This document shows positions 47,973 through 56,258 of a stretch of DNA of 64,000 nt, one piece after another (position 1 is the first letter of the stretch; every line of letters starts with the position of its first letter). The notes under the pieces are model-generated. The model saw nothing but the letters and a program-made list of their open reading frames with translations. It did not search any database and was not told where the DNA came from. The stretch covers positions 1,302,001 through 1,366,000 of the forward strand of contig NZ_CP014160.1 in the NCBI RefSeq assembly GCF_001543145.1. The letters are read 5' to 3'. A program made the translations under genes and the position numbers. The stretch is from Aerococcus sanguinicola. Lineage in GTDB: Bacteria; Bacillota; Bacilli; Lactobacillales; Aerococcaceae.

Positions 47973-49622
47973 ATGATCAAAACTTATCTCAAAATAGGCT
48001 TTAGCATCTTAGTTTTATGGCTAGGGCTCTTCCTGGCTGGCCCCGTTCAAGCTAAGGAGCTGAAGATTACAGATTATCAAGTCGAACTGGCAACGGATGA
48101 ACATGGCGTGATTAAACAAAATGAAGTAATCACTTATGATATCCAAGGTCAAGTGGACCAGCTCCGCCACCAAATTGCCCTAGGCGATGTGGGGGAAGTG
48201 GAGAGTTTGAAGATTGACATGCGGAGTGCCGATGCCAAGTCCGCCTTTCCCTTTGCCTTGAGCGATTCTCACGAAGTTGGCACCTTCTTTGCCCAACAGG
48301 ATGATAGCATGCTCCAGGTCAATGTTTTCAACAAGATGAGCGACAGTCAGCAGATTGCTCGCTACCAGTCCACCATCAACCGAACTTGGACGAACTATGG
48401 CAACTATGCGATCTTGAGCTTACCCCTCCTATCAGCGCCTGGGACTGTGGACGAAGCCCGCATCCGCTTGAAATTTCCTAAGCCCGTCAAGGCCCAGGAT
48501 GCTCAGATCTTAACGACTCCCCAGCAGAAGACCCACTGGCGCTGGGTCAATGACCAGGAGTTAGAGATCCAAGTCCGGGATAAGGGAGCAGGCGAAAGCA
48601 TTCTTCTGGAAGCCTATATTCCTTCTCAAGTCTTGGCCAACAATCCGACAGTAGGCCCTGAAAGCAAGGGCCAGTCCATCGTTCAAGAGATGGACCAAGA
48701 AGCCGCGCAAAGAGCCAGCAAGCTCAGACGCCAATCGGCCTTTATTTGGGGTATGGCAGCTCTCTTGGCAATCCTCTTAATTATTCTAGCTTATTTCCTA
48801 GGCCGGGATAAGCACCGTTTAGCCCAAACAGCACCGGCCAGCCATTTAGCCTTAGACCAAGTCCATCCCTACCAAGTCTTGGCTTTGAACTCTAAAGCAA
48901 GGGCTAAGGAGCGCTTTTATGGCAGCCTCTTTAGCTTGTACCAGGATGGCTTGATAGATCTAGTGGCCCAAGCTCCAGCAGGCAAGAAAAAAGTGGACTT
49001 ATTGGTCGTTCGCCAAGCTGATCAGGCCGCCAGGGGCCAGGACCAGGCCTTGTTGACTGCAGGGCAAAAGTTAGGAGAGGGGCAAAGCTTCTATGTTTCC
49101 GACTTATTAGCTGATAGGTCTCTTAAAGGCTCCTTAGCCAAAGCCCAGGCTAAAGCCTTTAAGAGGGTAAAAACCGAGTCTTTTCCCGTCTCTGGCCGCA
49201 ATAAGTGGTACCGGCTCCTGCTTGTGGGCTATTTAATCTTAGCTATGGCAGCAACACTAGCTGCCCTGCTCTTGATGCTAGAGATGGATACCTCTTATGG
49301 GGCCCTCATCGTCTACGGCCTTTGTCTGCTTTTGGCCCTGGTTTTCTACCGACGCGCTTTGCCGATCTATACATCCCAGGCTCTCTTTAAACGGCGCGCC
49401 ATCAAAAAATTAGTCCATTATTTGACCAAGAAGGAATGGACTGACCAAGAGATCAATCGATCCGAAAGAGAGCTAAGCCAGCTTTACTTGCTCTCTTGGT
49501 TTACAGGGACCAATGCTTTGTACTATAATAAACTAGTAGCTAGCGGACGTTTACCGCGCCAGCTTCAGAACTGGCCGGACGTCCTGTACGATAAAAAATT
49601 AAGTGATATGATTTGGAAATAA
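47973..49622 (+). CDS. DUF2207-type membrane protein within the wal operon
   Basis: A 549-residue protein. A signal peptide (about 1-27, GPVQAKE) is followed by an extracytoplasmic beta-rich DUF2207 domain (about 28-220, with ITDYQVELATDEHGVIKQNE). A membrane helix comes near 257-280, a cytoplasmic stretch, two helices near 415-460 and a C-terminal cytoplasmic region. The function of this family is unknown. Its ATG is 12 bases after walI and a terminator follows, so it is the last gene of this wal transcript. The usual neighbour here is walJ, which starts after that terminator. Involvement in wall sensing is an inference from position. Confidence 0.78.
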   Translation: MIKTYLKIGFSILVLWLGLFLAGPVQAKELKITDYQVELATDEHGVIKQNEVITYDIQGQVDQLRHQIALGDVGEVESLKIDMRSADAKSAFPFALSDSHEVGTFFAQQDDSMLQVNVFNKMSDSQQIARYQSTINRTWTNYGNYAILSLPLLSAPGTVDEARIRLKFPKPVKAQDAQILTTPQQKTHWRWVNDQELEIQVRDKGAGESILLEAYIPSQVLANNPTVGPESKGQSIVQEMDQEAAQRASKLRRQSAFIWGMAALLAILLIILAYFLGRDKHRLAQTAPASHLALDQVHPYQVLALNSKARAKERFYGSLFSLYQDGLIDLVAQAPAGKKKVDLLVVRQADQAARGQDQALLTAGQKLGEGQSFYVSDLLADRSLKGSLAKAQAKAFKRVKTESFPVSGRNKWYRLLLVGYLILAMAATLAALLLMLEMDTSYGALIVYGLCLLLALVFYRRALPIYTSQALFKRRAIKKLVHYLTKKEWTDQEINRSERELSQLYLLSWFTGTNALYYNKLVASGRLPRQLQNWPDVLYDKKLSDMIWK

Positions 49623-49657
49623 AAGCGAGAACCATTCAGGGGAGACCGAGTGGAGGA

Positions 49658-49707
49658 GGGCAGGACCATAAGCACTCCTTAAAACTGACGTCTGCCCTGA
49701 CTTTTTT
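49658..49707 (+). terminator. Terminator between the DUF2207 gene and walJ
   Basis: GGGCAG (49658-49663) pairs with CTGCCC (49692-49697) around a long, partly structured loop, followed by TGACTTTTTT. It separates walJ from the rest of the wal operon. Confidence 0.7.
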
Positions 49708-49746
49708 ATAGGGCTTACTTAGTCATTATCACTGAGAAGGGATGTT

Positions 49747-50559
49747 ATGATGAGTTCAGAAGATTTTTCAATGCGGATTTCGATGTTAGCCAGTGGCAGC
49801 TCCGGGAATGTGACCTATGTCCAGACTCCCCAGCGTGAAATTCTCGTTGATGCTGGTCTGAGCGGGAAGAAGATTGAACAATTAATGGCCAGTATCGGTC
49901 GGTCCATGCATAATATAGATGCGATCTTTGTGACCCATGAGCATAGTGACCATATCAAGGGCCTAGGGGTCTTAGCCCGCCGCTATAAGCTGGCAATCTA
50001 TGCGAATGAAGAGACCTGGCTAGCCATTGGCGACAAGTGTGGGAAGATTCCTCTCGAGCAGCGCTTCGTGATGGAGCCAGGGGAGCTTTTAACTTTCGGA
50101 GATTTGGATGTGGCGAGCTTTGGGGTGAGTCATGATGCGGCCCAGGCCCAATTCTATGCCTTCCAGAAGGACAATAAGCAATTTGCGATGATGACTGACC
50201 TTGGCTATGTCAGCGACCGCCAACGCGGCTTCTTGCGGAATTGCGATGCTTATCTGATGGAGAGTAACCACGATACTGATATGTTGAGGATGGGACGCTA
50301 TCCTTGGCATTTGAAACAGCGGATCTTAAGCGATAGTGGGCACTTGTCCAATGAAGCAGGAGCTGAAGCCTTGTCAGAAATGATTGGAGATAAGACCCAG
50401 CATGTTTACCTAGGCCATCTTTCCAAGGACAATAACTTACCCGAGCTGGCCATGCAGACAGTGACTTCTGTTCTAAGAGACCATGATTTGGGGGTCAATG
50501 ACCAGTTTCACATCCACAATACCCATCCCGATGAGGCAAGCGACCTATTGACTTTATAA
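49747..50559 (+). CDS. walJ: WalJ (YycJ), metallo-beta-lactamase-fold hydrolase
   Basis: A 270-residue MBL-fold protein. LASGSSGNVTYV, then LVDAGLSGKKIE, is the standard YycJ opening, and the metal motif THEHSDH and later TDLGYVS and ESNHD are intact. YycJ homologues have nuclease-like folds and are linked to DNA or wall-stress processes; the substrate is unresolved. GAAGGGA precedes ATG 49747, and a nearby ATG at 49774 is less well placed. It starts after a terminator and so has its own promoter or relies on read-through. Confidence 0.9.
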   Translation: MMSSEDFSMRISMLASGSSGNVTYVQTPQREILVDAGLSGKKIEQLMASIGRSMHNIDAIFVTHEHSDHIKGLGVLARRYKLAIYANEETWLAIGDKCGKIPLEQRFVMEPGELLTFGDLDVASFGVSHDAAQAQFYAFQKDNKQFAMMTDLGYVSDRQRGFLRNCDAYLMESNHDTDMLRMGRYPWHLKQRILSDSGHLSNEAGAEALSEMIGDKTQHVYLGHLSKDNNLPELAMQTVTSVLRDHDLGVNDQFHIHNTHPDEASDLLTL

Positions 50560-50640
50560 AATAGCCATAATAAATTTCACAAAGATTTCATAATTATCAC
50601 CTAAAATAAAGCAAAAAATGAGAGTTAGGGGGGTAGCTAA

Positions 50641-51921
50641 ATGCCTGAGGAAAATCAAAATAAATCATCACTCAAGAAAATATGGACACCAGCTATCGTG
50701 GGAGGCTTAATTGGCGCAAGCTTAGTCGGAGGTGTCGGCTATGCGAGTGGCGCTTTCAACCAAGTGACTTCACAGGACGAGGTAGAAGAGATTGTTCATA
50801 AGGAATTAGCCAAGAAAGATCAGGGACAAGCCAGTAAAGCAAGTGGGACCCAAGAAGAAGCGTCAGTCAATATAACGACCGATGTTTCCGCTATCGTCGA
50901 CAAGGTCAAAGGTTCTGTTGTTTCTGTCGTTAACCTGGCAGACACTTCAAATAGTGAACTTTATGATCTTTTTGGTTTTAAGAATCCAGGTAGCCAATCC
51001 GCCCAAACCCCCGAAGAACAGTATACGACAGCCTCTGAGGGCTCAGGGGTCATCTATAAAGTGGAAGGCGATCGGGCTTATATCGTGACCAATAACCATG
51101 TCATCGATGGCCAGGATGCGATTGAAATTATTACCAGTGAAGGCGAGCAAGTTCCAGCTAAATTAGTCGGGGCCGATAAGTTTACCGACTTAGCTGTCTT
51201 GTCGATTCCAGCTGAATATGCGCATACAGTCGCACAATTTGGCGATTCACGCGCCTTATCGGTAGGGGAACCAGCCATTGCCATCGGTTCTCCACTCGGC
51301 TCAGATTTTGCTTCAACGGTGACTTACGGTATTATTTCAGGTCTTGACCGCCAGGTACCTGTGGACTTGGACCAAGATGGGAGTGCCGATTGGCAGGTCA
51401 ATGCCATTCAGACGGATGCCGCCATCAATCCTGGGAACTCGGGTGGGGCCCTAGTTAATTCAGCTGGCCAACTTATCGGGATCAATTCCATGAAGATCTC
51501 TACTGCCAATGTTGAAGGCATGGGCTTCGCTATTCCAAGCCATGAAGTCCAAAAAATTATCGCCCAGTTAGAAGAAAACGGGAAAGTCATTCGCCCTAAA
51601 TTTGGGGTACAAATGACCGACCTGCGTCGAATCCCGTTAGACCAACAAGAAAACTTGCTCAAGCTACCAAAAGAAGTTGAAAACGGTGTGGTGATTATGG
51701 ATGTTATTTCCAACACACCAGCTTCCAAGGCAGGGCTCAAGCCTTATGATGTGATTACTAAATTCAATGGCGAAGCGGTTAATTCTACGGTCGAACTCCG
51801 TCAAAAACTTTACAGCACGGATCCAACCGCTACAGTAACTGTAGAAGTCTACCGCGAAGGCCGGCCAGTGGAAGTTAAAGTTCAACTCGAAGCCCAGTCC
51901 TCCAATGAAACACCAAGTTAA
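50641..51921 (+). CDS. htrA: HtrA/DegP-type membrane-anchored serine protease
   Basis: A 426-residue S1C protease that degrades or refolds damaged exported proteins. It has one N-terminal helix (about 16-38), a trypsin-like domain with His153 (NNHVIDG), Asp183 (FTDLAVL) and Ser267 (NPGNSGGAL), and one PDZ domain (about 325-420, ending in VEVYREGRPVEVKVQLE). It lies downstream of walJ as in other Firmicutes. A family A element begins nine bases after the stop. Confidence 0.95.
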   Translation: MPEENQNKSSLKKIWTPAIVGGLIGASLVGGVGYASGAFNQVTSQDEVEEIVHKELAKKDQGQASKASGTQEEASVNITTDVSAIVDKVKGSVVSVVNLADTSNSELYDLFGFKNPGSQSAQTPEEQYTTASEGSGVIYKVEGDRAYIVTNNHVIDGQDAIEIITSEGEQVPAKLVGADKFTDLAVLSIPAEYAHTVAQFGDSRALSVGEPAIAIGSPLGSDFASTVTYGIISGLDRQVPVDLDQDGSADWQVNAIQTDAAINPGNSGGALVNSAGQLIGINSMKISTANVEGMGFAIPSHEVQKIIAQLEENGKVIRPKFGVQMTDLRRIPLDQQENLLKLPKEVENGVVIMDVISNTPASKAGLKPYDVITKFNGEAVNSTVELRQKLYSTDPTATVTVEVYREGRPVEVKVQLEAQSSNETPS

Positions 51922-51930
51922 TGATTAAGA

Positions 51931-52043
51931 GAGTGTGACAAAAGTCGATCAGGCCTGAACCACTGGAACGAACTAAGGGAAATCGTTGGTAAACGATTGG
52001 ACATAGTTCGTGAAGTGGATGTCAGCCCTGACTTTTGGAACAC
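51931..52043 (+). repeat. Family A structured element, copy 6 (divergent)
   Basis: It has the same plan as the other copies but starts GAGTGTGA and ends GAACAC. P1 CAAAAGTC/GACTTTTG is perfect, P2 AGGCCTGA/TCAGCCCT has one mismatch, and P3 CCAC/GTGG is perfect. TGGAA replaces TGGAG, P4 is CGAACTA/TAGTTCG, the inner hairpin is AATCGTT/AACGATT, and TGAA is kept. It lies between the htrA stop and its terminator. Confidence 0.82.
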
Positions 52044-52071
52044 GTTTTTGAAAAATGTTCGCTTTTTAAAA

Positions 52072-52106
52072 AGAGGCCGGAACTTTTGTCCCAGCCTCTT
52101 TTTTTC
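52072..52106 (+). terminator. Terminator of htrA
   Basis: AGAGGC (52072-52077) pairs with GCCTCT (52094-52099), followed by TTTTTTT. It lies just beyond the family A element. Confidence 0.85.
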
Positions 52107-52124
52107 TGTCCTAAATTGGGGACT

Positions 52125-52329
52125 TGTGTATAAAGATGTGGGAAAGTTATACACAGACCTGTGTATAAACAGGTCAAAAACAGTGGAAAACCCTCCATTA
52201 TGGGGATATACTTGTGAATTGTATTGTGTAGAAAAAATGAAAATATAACAGCTAAAGAGGCTAGGATGATTCAGAATGGGGAGAAATTAGGCTTTTGCCT
52301 TGTGGAATTGTTGATAAGCTTGTTGATAA
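52125..52329. other. Cluster of DnaA-box-like sites
   Basis: Three perfect TTATNCACA boxes: TGTGTATAA at 52125-52133 and 52160-52168 (reverse orientation) and TTATACACA at 52147-52155. Two near matches (TGTTGATAA) lie at 52309-52317 and 52321-52329. The interval is AT-rich and codes for nothing convincing. The neighbouring genes (htrA, rlmH, wal) are often close to the replication origin in Firmicutes, but dnaA and dnaN are not in the window. Confidence 0.5.
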
Positions 52330-52354
52330 GTTGGTCTGCTCCAAGGAACTGTTA

Positions 52355-52406
52355 TAATAAAAACAAAAACACCTGCAGGAACTGCTTAAGCAGAGACTGC
52401 AGGTGT
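52355..52406 (-). terminator. Terminator of the ktrA-trkH operon
   Basis: A perfect 10-base stem ACACCTGCAG/CTGCAGGTGT (52369-52378, 52397-52406) encloses the palindrome CTGCTTAAGCAG. On the minus strand it is followed by TTTTGTTTTTATT. Confidence 0.85.
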
Positions 52407-52428
52407 AGAGGATAGTCAAGAAAAGTTT

Positions 52429-53103
52429 TTAAAGCTTCTCTAAGTAGTCGATTTGTTCGAAGCGGTCGCGATTGACGACAGCGACGACTAAGTCATCGGG
52501 ACCGAAGTGGTAATCAGGATCGAACTTGGTATTCAGGGTTTCTTTGACCTGTTTACGCAAACCGATGATATTGATATCATAGTGGCGGCGGAGGTCGAGC
52601 TCATCGACCGTATGTCCCAACCACTTTTGTGGGACTCGGAATTCAACAATGGCTGTTTCGCTGTCGAGCTTGACCATGTCTTCTAGGGAATTGCGGCTCA
52701 AGACATCGGCGATATGCTCGCCGGATTCAATCTCAGGAAGGACCACCCGGTTGACCTTCAGGGCATCGAGGACCTTAGCGGCGGATTGGTTTTTGGCCTT
52801 ACAGATGATGGTTTCAATGCCGAGTTCACGGGCGTTGATCACACCGAGAACACAGGATTCTAAATCGCTCCCTGTGGCAATGACAATCACATCGCAATTG
52901 CCAAAGCCGCTTTCGCGCATAAAGTCTAAGTCGGTAAAGTCGCCAATTGAAGCGATGGCCAGGTCATTTTCCAGGGCATTAACAATTTTTTCATCTCGGT
53001 CACAGGCAATAATATCAATGCCATTGTGGGAGAGAGACTTGGCAAGGGCTGAGCCGAAAAGACCCAGGCCTAGGATGCCGACAACACGATTTTTTTTACT
53101 CAT
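52429..53103 (-). CDS. ktrA: Potassium uptake regulatory subunit KtrA/TrkA
   Basis: A 224-residue RCK protein with an N-terminal nucleotide-binding domain (GILGLGLFGSALA; acidic end of the second strand in ACDRDE) and a C-terminal RCK_C domain (about 140-222). It forms a cytoplasmic octameric ring that gates the KtrB/TrkH channel in response to ATP/ADP or c-di-AMP. The start is the ATG whose codon ends at 53103 (MSKKN), after AGGTG. The GTG at 53112 gives only three more residues. It follows the channel gene on the same strand with about ten bases between. Confidence 0.9.
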   Translation of the reverse strand: MSKKNRVVGILGLGLFGSALAKSLSHNGIDIIACDRDEKIVNALENDLAIASIGDFTDLDFMRESGFGNCDVIVIATGSDLESCVLGVINARELGIETIICKAKNQSAAKVLDALKVNRVVLPEIESGEHIADVLSRNSLEDMVKLDSETAIVEFRVPQKWLGHTVDELDLRRHYDINIIGLRKQVKETLNTKFDPDYHFGPDDLVVAVVNRDRFEQIDYLEKL

Positions 53104-53112
53104 TCTATTCAC

Positions 53113-54492
53113 CTATCCTATAATAATATTGGTTTTTGCGTACTGAATATCTATTTTCTGACGTTTGCGTCCTAGTAAGACTAAGAAGAGGGTCATCGGG
53201 CCAATTCGTCCGATATACATTAAGAGCATGAGGGTGCCCTGGCTGGCCATGGACAGACTGGGGGTCAGGTTACAGGAGACCCCGACTGTCGCTAGGGCCG
53301 AAATGGCTTCAAAAAGCAGGTGGAGATAGGGCACTTGGGGGTCAAAAGTTAAGAGTAAGGCGCTTCCTGTAAAGAGGAGGGCCGCATACATTAAGGCAAT
53401 GGCAAAGGCCTTGCGCACAGTCGAATCTGGAATGGTATGGTGGTCGAAGCTAGCATACTTAGACTGGCGAATTTCTTTCAAAGCGAGCATGAGGGTTAAG
53501 GCGAAGGTAGTGACCTTCAAACCACCAGCTGTCCCGCCAGCACCACCCCCGATAAACATGGTCAGGACAAAGATAAGCAAGCTGACCGGATGGGTTTGGC
53601 TGTAGTCTACGCTAGCGAAGCCCGCCGTCCGCATGGTTACCGTTTGAAAGCAGGAAACTAAGAGCTTGTCCAAGGGATTTAAGGGGCCCAGGGTATTAGG
53701 ATTGGACCACTCAACCAGAAGGAAGAGGAGGGTGCCAAGGACGATCAGGAGGACAGTCAGGCCCAGCACTAATTTCGTGTGGGGACGGAGGTGCTTGATG
53801 AAGTAGGAGAACTTAATGCGCTTCTTCTCATGGTAGAAGCGTCGGAACTGTTGGCTGATATCGAACCAGACGCTAAAGCCGATGCCACCTAGGATGATTA
53901 GAGCCATAATGGTCAGATTCAAGATGGGGGCGGTTTGATAGTCGAGCAGGCTGTTATTCCCCATCAGGTCGAAGCCAGCATTACAGAAGGCCGAAACAGC
54001 TGTGAAGAGACTGTGGAAGAGCCCCCTAGCTAGGCCAAAGCGGGGAACGAAGAAGGTCGTGAGCAAAAGAGCTCCGATGCCTTCGATGACGAGGCTGTAC
54101 TTGAGAATCCGACTCAGGAAGGTGGAAAGATCATCCAGTTCCGAGTGGTTGAGGGCATCACCCGTCGCCATCTGGTTGCGGATGTCTAAGCGTTGGCCGA
54201 GGCGGTGGTAGACGATACTGATGAGGGTCATGAGCCCCAGTCCCCCTGTTTGAATGAGACCCATCATGACGATTTGTCCGAGTAGATTGTAGGAATCATG
54301 GATGGATTGGGTCCAGAGTCCCGTTACACAAACGGCTGAAACCGAAATAAAGAGGTTGTCCCAATAAGTCGCTTGGGAACTCGCTGTTTGGCAGATCGGC
54401 AGGCTCAACAAGACCGAACCAATAAGGATCACCACTAAGAAGCTCAAAGCAATTTTTTGCGAACTGCCGAGCTTATTTAAGAATTGAAGCAT
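53113..54492 (-). CDS. Potassium channel subunit KtrB/TrkH
   Basis: A 459-residue membrane channel of the TrkH/KtrB superfamily with about ten membrane segments. Four selectivity-filter loops can be seen, including SAVCVTGL, SAFCNAGF, TMRTAGF and ATVGVSCN, each with the filter glycine. It imports K+ (with Na+ in Ktr systems) together with KtrA, encoded next on the same strand. Length and gene pairing favour KtrB. AAAGGAG precedes the ATG. Confidence 0.92.
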   Translation of the reverse strand: MLQFLNKLGSSQKIALSFLVVILIGSVLLSLPICQTASSQATYWDNLFISVSAVCVTGLWTQSIHDSYNLLGQIVMMGLIQTGGLGLMTLISIVYHRLGQRLDIRNQMATGDALNHSELDDLSTFLSRILKYSLVIEGIGALLLTTFFVPRFGLARGLFHSLFTAVSAFCNAGFDLMGNNSLLDYQTAPILNLTIMALIILGGIGFSVWFDISQQFRRFYHEKKRIKFSYFIKHLRPHTKLVLGLTVLLIVLGTLLFLLVEWSNPNTLGPLNPLDKLLVSCFQTVTMRTAGFASVDYSQTHPVSLLIFVLTMFIGGGAGGTAGGLKVTTFALTLMLALKEIRQSKYASFDHHTIPDSTVRKAFAIALMYAALLFTGSALLLTFDPQVPYLHLLFEAISALATVGVSCNLTPSLSMASQGTLMLLMYIGRIGPMTLFLVLLGRKRQKIDIQYAKTNIIIG

Positions 54493-54649
54493 AAGATATG
54501 TTACTCCTTTTAAGCATTGAGAATAGCCAAAAGCTTGGCGGAAATGATATTATATTAGCGGCTTTAGACAGAAAAATAAAGTAAAGTTTAGCTAAAAGAT
54601 AAAAATGACCTATTCACTGACTGATTTTGCATAGAATGGATGGATTAGC

Positions 54650-55129
54650 ATGCAAGTAAAATTGATTGTTGTTGGTAAATTAAAGGAAAAATACCTCAAG
54701 CAGGGGATTGCGGAATATGCCAAACGTCTCCAAGCTTATTGTAAGTTCGAAGTGATCGAAGTTAAGGATGAAGCGACTCCGGAAGAAGGCTCGGAGGCAG
54801 AGCTCGACCTAGTCCGCGATAAGGAAGGAGAGCGCATCCTAGCTAAGATCAAAGCCGATGACTATGTGGTCCACCTGGCTCTCGACGGCGACTTATTGGA
54901 TTCAGAAGGCTTGGCAAAGAAATTACAGAATGCCATGACCCATGGCAAGAGCAGCTTTGTCTATGTGATTGGAGGCTCAGTTGGGACTAGCCAAGCCGTC
55001 CGTCGTCGGGCCGATTTAAACCTCAGCTTCGGCCGTTTAACCCTCCCCCACCAACTCATGCGCTTGGTCTTGGTGGAACAAATTTACCGCAGCTTCCGCA
55101 TCCAAAACCACCAGCCTTACCATAAATAA
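54650..55129 (+). CDS. rlmH: 23S rRNA (pseudouridine-1915-N3) methyltransferase
   Basis: A 159-residue SPOUT methyltransferase that methylates pseudouridine 1915 in helix 69 of 23S rRNA. It has the SPOUT knot segment VIGGSVGTSQAV and the C-terminal LPHQLMRLVLVEQIYRSFRI with HHQPYHK-like end (NHQPYHK). Length is the family norm. It stands alone between the ktr operon and a bidirectional terminator. Confidence 0.96.
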   Translation: MQVKLIVVGKLKEKYLKQGIAEYAKRLQAYCKFEVIEVKDEATPEEGSEAELDLVRDKEGERILAKIKADDYVVHLALDGDLLDSEGLAKKLQNAMTHGKSSFVYVIGGSVGTSQAVRRRADLNLSFGRLTLPHQLMRLVLVEQIYRSFRIQNHQPYHK

Positions 55130-55142
55130 AGCTCATTACAAG

Positions 55143-55177
55143 AAAAGCTCGCCTCTCAAAAAGAGAAACGAGCTTTT
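55143..55177. terminator. Bidirectional terminator after rlmH
   Basis: AAAAGCTCG and CGAGCTTTT (55143-55151, 55169-55177) form a nine-base stem with a nested CTCTC/GAGAG-like pairing, giving T tails on both strands between convergent genes. Confidence 0.85.
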
Positions 55178-55186
55178 AGTGTTTGA

Positions 55187-56167
55187 TTAATTTTGTTGGT
55201 CAGCACTTGCTGGGGCTTCTTCCGAATTAGAGAAGAAGCTCTTAACAAAGGCAACAATCTGGTCCCAGATACTTTGAGCATCCTGGGCTAATTGTTCCTT
55301 ATCCGCATTATCCCAAGCAGACTTGGCATTTTGGATAATTTGGTCCCCGTTCTTCAAGAGGTCCTGGCCAAATTGATTAATGGCATCCTTTTGTTCCTGG
55401 GTCAGTTCAATCTGGCTAAATTGTTGCATCAGGTTAATGATGGACTGCTTATTCTCTTCCGAAATGACCTCATTCAAATTATAGTTGTTGATAATGTTGT
55501 TGACGATCACTTGGATTTGTTGGCTGTCAATTTGGCCATTGTTTTCATCTTTAGCCTTTTGGATCTCGGTTTTGATTTCGGCAATGGCAGCATTCATAGC
55601 CTCGTCAGAGAAGCCTTCCTTGCCTTGGTTTTCTTCGTTGATCTTGGAAGTGGTGGTTAACTCATCTTGGGCGACGCTGACAGCTTGGTCGTTTAATTGG
55701 TAACCAGCGTCCTGGAAGGCCTTGTAAACACCAGCTAGGGCACCTGAACCATCAACGGGAACAGCAGAAGCGACCTTAATGTCCACATCAACGGCTCCGG
55801 CTGTTAGGGCCGCATTCTCATACTGGAGTGGAGTAATGGCCGTAATGGTTTTTGGGGTGACAATTTCGACGGTAACATCCCCATTGTTCTTGGCTGGAGT
55901 GATATAAGCCGAAGAGTAAACCTGGCGATAAGGGTAGTTGTCTTGTAGGAGACCGTTCAATTCATTAATATTCACTTGAATTTCTTTAGCCCCATCTTGG
56001 ACACCCAGGGCCTGCTTAGTTTCTTGGTATTGGCTCTGGTTTAAGCTCTCTCCATAGGTAAACATGGGATTGATTTGGATCTTATCAGCAAGTACAGTGG
56101 GCACCAAGTTCAAGCTAAGCACAGCCAGGCTGGCGCCGAGGGCCACTTTCTTCAATAATGCTTTCAT
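55187..56167 (-). CDS. Secreted DUF1002 protein
   Basis: A 326-residue exported protein with a signal peptide (about 1-27, ending VLA-D). The body matches DUF1002, including ITPAKNNGDVTVEIVTP and YENAALTAGAVDVDIKVAS. The C-terminal third is helical and Gln/Asn-rich. Function unknown; it is probably released or loosely wall-bound because no anchor is seen. On the minus strand TGC-TATAAT (the TATAAT covering 56199-56204) forms an extended -10 promoter about 30 bases before the start. Confidence 0.82.
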   Translation of the reverse strand: MKALLKKVALGASLAVLSLNLVPTVLADKIQINPMFTYGESLNQSQYQETKQALGVQDGAKEIQVNINELNGLLQDNYPYRQVYSSAYITPAKNNGDVTVEIVTPKTITAITPLQYENAALTAGAVDVDIKVASAVPVDGSGALAGVYKAFQDAGYQLNDQAVSVAQDELTTTSKINEENQGKEGFSDEAMNAAIAEIKTEIQKAKDENNGQIDSQQIQVIVNNIINNYNLNEVISEENKQSIINLMQQFSQIELTQEQKDAINQFGQDLLKNGDQIIQNAKSAWDNADKEQLAQDAQSIWDQIVAFVKSFFSNSEEAPASADQQN

Positions 56168-56258
56168 TTGTATAACCTACTTTCACAATTTTGACTACAT
56201 TATAGCACGTTTAGCGGTGGGGGCTTTTAGCTTTTGCTTAAATTCTTCCTAAAAAAGT

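Noticed and set aside
51997..52248. 83-codon frame after htrA
   Set aside because: It runs through a family A element, a terminator and the DnaA-box cluster; no ribosome site or protein-like composition.
52107..52428. Replication origin
   Set aside because: DnaA-box-like sites are present, but dnaA, dnaN, recF and parB are not in the window and no strand switch or clear unwinding element can be shown, so I report only the box cluster.
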